64,000 bases of DNA from Geojedonia sp051814705 (GTDB taxonomy: Bacteria; Bacteroidota; Bacteroidia; Flavobacteriales; Flavobacteriaceae), in NCBI GenBank assembly GCA_051814705.1, contig JBPWQW010000002.1:186001-250000 (forward strand), given 5' to 3'. Below the pieces are notes generated by a model. That model saw only the letters and a program-made list of their open reading frames with translations. It was not told the origin of the DNA and searched no databases. Positions 61,560 through 64,000 of this stretch are shown piece by piece (positions within the stretch are counted from its first letter, which is position 1; each line of letters begins with the position of its first letter). The position numbers were made by a program, and so were the translations under genes.

Positions 61560-61586
61560 AAGGGAATCAAATAGATTCCCTTTTTT
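61560..61586 (+). terminator. Terminator of the triple DUF2249 gene
   Basis: AAGGGAATC (61560-61568), loop AAATA, GATTCCCTT (61574-61582), then a T run. It separates the gene from the convergent hemerythrin gene. Confidence 0.9.
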
Positions 61587-61618
61587 ATGTTCAATGTCGA
61601 GCAGTTTAGCTTTGATTA

Positions 61619-62134
61619 TTAGTTGGAATTATTATAAATCTTATCAAAATCATAACCCGCCCTGTTCAAGGCACGCCTAGCAGATTCTATAGCAATGGGC
61701 GCGGGATTAGGAGGGTGTACGGGGACTTCTTTTGTAGCTACAAGTTGGTCTAAGAGGTCCTGGGTTTGTCCTTGGGTCAAGGTCTCACAAACATCGTATA
61801 ATCCTCCCGGCTCTTCTTCAGCCAGATTGTGTTTTTCCAAAATATATTTTATCACTCGTATCAGTGACAAAGTGGGAGGTGGTACCAGTAATGCCGTCAG
61901 TGCTCCATGTTCAAGACGATATCTTGGAAGGAGTTCCTGCATCACATCAGGATTCGCTTTTTTGGCTGCTGGAAAAAGCGTTTTCTCTTCCATTTTGATG
62001 TGTCTCAATAATTGGGTTCGAAATGGAAGATAATAATTCATGTCAATTTCGTCGGGGTTTTCAGTTGCTTTATTCAATAACTTTTCAATCCGATGATGAT
62101 CTTTTGTAAAAAATTGATGTAGGGATTTGTTCAT
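61619..62134 (-). CDS. Hemerythrin-domain (RIC/YtfE-like) protein
   Basis: A 171-residue four-helix protein with candidate di-iron ligands: 'FTKDHHRIEKLL' (near 9-20), 'LLRHIKMEEKTLFPAAKK' (about 49-66) and 'RLEHGALTALL' (about 84-94). Hemerythrin-like proteins of the RIC group repair Fe-S clusters after NO stress; others sense oxygen. The DUF542 domain of full RIC is absent. The Rrf2 regulator and DUF2249 genes next to it support the NO link. Confidence 0.88.
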   Translation of the reverse strand: MNKSLHQFFTKDHHRIEKLLNKATENPDEIDMNYYLPFRTQLLRHIKMEEKTLFPAAKKANPDVMQELLPRYRLEHGALTALLVPPPTLSLIRVIKYILEKHNLAEEEPGGLYDVCETLTQGQTQDLLDQLVATKEVPVHPPNPAPIAIESARRALNRAGYDFDKIYNNSN

Positions 62135-62261
62135 AGATTCTAGAGTGCTGTATTTAAACCACTAGTGTAACTTCTGGATAATATATTTTTTTGAGAAAAA
62201 GCCGTTTAAAAATTTAAGGAACTTTTCATTTACGAGCTAAATTTACCTAATCTTTATTAAA

Positions 62262-62298
62262 TAGGACATAATTGTCCAGTTTATAATTCTTAATTTTG
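62262..62298 (+). promoter_or_regulatory. Rrf2-type operator and promoter of the lipoate ligase gene
   Basis: TAGGACATAATTGTCC (62262-62277) shares 12 of 16 bases with the site at 60615-60630. TAATTTTG (62291-62298) matches the -7 consensus and lies 27 bases before the ATG. The operator overlaps the expected -33 region, as at the Rrf2 promoter, which fits repression. Confidence 0.65.
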
Positions 62299-62325
62299 TT
62301 ATTTAAAATTTTAATTTTTATTTAC

Positions 62326-63336
62326 ATGATTTTTATAGAAAACGAAGGCCATACCAACCCAAGTCTAAATCTGGCTTTAGAGGAATATGCGCTTCGCAAT
62401 TTCAATTCGCAATCTGATTATTTATTGTTTTATATTAATGAGCCTTCAATCATTATAGGAAGAAACCAAAATACCTTAGAAGAAATCAATCACGAATATG
62501 TAGAAGAAAAACATATTCACGTAGTACGAAGAATCTCGGGTGGTGGTGCCGTATATCATGATTTAGGAAACCTCAATTTCAGTTTTATCACTGATCACGA
62601 TACCACAAGTTTGAACAACTTTAAAAAATTCACGAAGCCTGTCATCAATGCACTTTCAAAAATTGGAGTGAACGCTGAATTGAAAGGCAGAAATGATATT
62701 CTTATAGAGGATAAGAAGATTTCTGGAACTGCACAATTCTCAACTGGAAAGAGAATGATAAGCCATGGGACACTTTTATTTGATACGAATCTTGAAGAAG
62801 TGGGCAATGCGCTTCATGTAAAAATGAACAAAATTATATCCAAGGGGCACAAATCTGTACGCAGCCGTGTAGCCAATATTAGTGAATATCTTAAAAATCC
62901 ACTAAAAATAGAAGACTTCAGAGTACTATTACTAGAGGGTTTGTATGAAGAACGAGAAACTTTTGAAACCTACCATTTAACCCCTGAAGAGTGGAAGTCT
63001 GTACAGCTATTAAAAGAAGAAAAATATGATTCTTGGGAGTGGAATTATGGGCGCTCTCCAAAATTCAATATTCAGCGGAGCAAGCGTTTTCCTATTGGAG
63101 AAATTGATGTGAGGATGTTTGTAGAAAAAGGATATCTTACGGAGCTTAAAATTTTTGGCGATTTTTTTGGAAAAGAACCTTTAAAAGATTTAGAAAATCT
63201 TTTGACAGGTATAAAGTATGACAAGGAGAAAATATCAGAGCAATTAAATGGAATTAAAATAAAAGAATACTTTGGAGATATCCCTAAATCGGAGTTTATT
63301 GAATTATTATATGGCTCTGATGAAGTGAATAATTAA
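62326..63336 (+). CDS. Lipoate-protein ligase
   Basis: A 336-residue LplA-type enzyme attaching lipoate to carrier domains. It has 'RRISGGGAVYHDLGNLNFSF' (about 73-92) and 'GRNDILIEDKKISGTAQ' with the catalytic Lys. A C-terminal accessory domain (about 255-336) is present. I start at the ATG at 62326, since the longer frame begins with a TTG inside the -7 box. The upstream 16-bp operator ties it to the Rrf2 regulator. Use of scavenged lipoate could offset loss of the Fe-S enzyme lipoyl synthase under NO stress, an inference. Confidence 0.92.
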   Translation: MIFIENEGHTNPSLNLALEEYALRNFNSQSDYLLFYINEPSIIIGRNQNTLEEINHEYVEEKHIHVVRRISGGGAVYHDLGNLNFSFITDHDTTSLNNFKKFTKPVINALSKIGVNAELKGRNDILIEDKKISGTAQFSTGKRMISHGTLLFDTNLEEVGNALHVKMNKIISKGHKSVRSRVANISEYLKNPLKIEDFRVLLLEGLYEERETFETYHLTPEEWKSVQLLKEEKYDSWEWNYGRSPKFNIQRSKRFPIGEIDVRMFVEKGYLTELKIFGDFFGKEPLKDLENLLTGIKYDKEKISEQLNGIKIKEYFGDIPKSEFIELLYGSDEVNN

Positions 63337-63439
63337 TTAGTTGCAAGTCATGCCCAGTATTTCTGAAGAAAAGGAATTAGTTTTTTGTTGATCTTGCACA
63401 CTCCTTTCATGAATTCTTGTGCCAAATTGCATCTTGTTT

Positions 63440-64000
63440 TTATCTCTTGACCATCTTTATCAATTTCCCATTCCATTGCAGGAAAAGGTTTTGGACACGT
63501 CCTAAATTTAAAACAATCACACAGGTTCCGATCAAAAACAACATAGCCCCAATTGCAGCTTGCCAAGGATTTAAAATGTTAGCATATAGATAGCTAAGAC
63601 CAAATCCTATAGCACTGCCGTAGAGGATAATAAAATGTACCACATAAATCGCTAGGGTTTTGGCGCCAATTTTAGTAATAAGGGAGTGTTTTAAAAAGCG
63701 TTCCAAAGCATAAAAAATACCAAAAGCGACCAGCACATTTCCTAAGCGTAAAAATAAATAGTTGTAATTGGCACTCTTGAGAAACAACTCTACGCCTGTA
63801 ATTTCATGGAGCAATTTTAATATTGGAGTGGACAAAAACATCAATACAGCTCCCGAAATAATAAAAAGAATAATGGAAGTAAGTTTAAATTTTGCCTTAT
63901 CGGCATATTTATAAAATAGGGTGGCGATAAATCCGCCAAAAGCCATAAACCCAAACCAAGGCAGCATGGTAAAGACCGAGCCGTATTGTTTAGAAATATA
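63440..64000 (-). CDS. Partial membrane protein, DUF1624/acyltransferase-like, cut by the window edge
   Basis: The frame is open from its stop at 63440 to the window end, so the N-terminus lies outside. The visible part has about five to six hydrophobic segments. 'LPWFGFMAFGGFIATLFYKY' and 'IGAKTLAIYVVHFIILYGSA' resemble the membrane acyltransferases of the heparan-alpha-glucosaminide N-acetyltransferase (DUF1624) type; other acyltransferase families are possible. An ATG at 63967 is internal, not a likely start, as the frame continues upstream. It converges with the lipoate ligase gene. Confidence 0.5.
   Translation of the reverse strand, partial: YISKQYGSVFTMLPWFGFMAFGGFIATLFYKYADKAKFKLTSIILFIISGAVLMFLSTPILKLLHEITGVELFLKSANYNYLFLRLGNVLVAFGIFYALERFLKHSLITKIGAKTLAIYVVHFIILYGSAIGFGLSYLYANILNPWQAAIGAMLFLIGTCVIVLNLGRVQNLFLQWNGKLIKMVKR

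Noticed and set aside
63348..63566. 72-codon minus-strand frame overlapping the end of the acyltransferase-like gene
   Set aside because: It overlaps the 3' end of a better-supported membrane gene in another frame.

Overview
The window is a chromosomal segment from a gliding member of the Flavobacteriaceae (Bacteroidota); I cannot place the genus. The evidence is low-GC DNA, gldF and gldG next to dnaN, a 2,723-residue SprB-like adhesin with type IX secretion (T9SS) type B sorting ends and PorP/SprF partners, a CzcA pump fused to a TolC-like protein, many Bacteroidota-specific DUF families, and recurrent TAnnTTTG promoter boxes a few bases from start codons. No tRNA, rRNA or CRISPR array is visible.

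Layout. 0-2 kb is an accessory edge: an excisionase-type HTH protein, a long imperfect inverted repeat, a DUF6943-like protein and a DUF6266 protein. 2.1-5.2 kb holds a Crp/Fnr regulator with a 26-bp palindrome at its promoter, a DUF983 protein and a SulP anion transporter. 5.2-7.5 kb holds ilvN-ilvA behind what reads as two tandem isoleucine leader-peptide attenuators; ilvB, ilvC and ilvD are not there. 7.6-10.6 kb holds OsmC, a TRIC-type channel and two exported proteins. 11.1-25.6 kb is a gliding/T9SS surface locus: beta-helix-like protein, CHU_C-tailed protein, PorP/SprF with a coiled coil and SPOR-like tail, giant adhesin, second PorP/SprF. 25.7-31.7 kb is a divalent-metal efflux operon. 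31.8-34.0 kb encodes a TsdA-like dihaem cytochrome, a Tat-exported protein and a DsrE protein. 34.2-34.4 kb carries a candidate small RNA with a Crp/Fnr-type palindrome in the activator position.

34.4-42.4 kb is core: DUF4870, dnaN, gldG, an intercalated membrane gene, gldF, ABM protein, SAM hydrolase, PhoH, purC. 42.4-45.2 kb is a cassette-like array of higBA, DUF4238 and a hypothetical gene, all on one strand and separated by related palindromic elements whose outer arms differ from gene to gene. 45.3-53.8 kb holds a lipoprotein, a Ca/Na exchanger, a cytochrome c-FTR1 iron permease behind a 17-bp operator-like palindrome, NDH-2, SDR, two AhpD-like proteins, DUF488 and a glycosyltransferase. 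53.8-62.1 kb holds aconitase and a probable nitric-oxide/Fe-S stress module (haem-copper-oxidase-like membrane protein, DUF59, DUF1858/DUF2249 proteins, Rrf2 regulator, hemerythrin). The same 16-bp operator lies before the Rrf2 gene and before a lipoate-protein ligase gene. An incomplete membrane acyltransferase-like gene runs off the right end.

The most interesting signals are the cassette array, the tandem ilv attenuators, the paired Crp/Fnr palindromes with the sRNA-like unit, and the two-site Rrf2 regulon. All were read by eye; no search or folding program was run.
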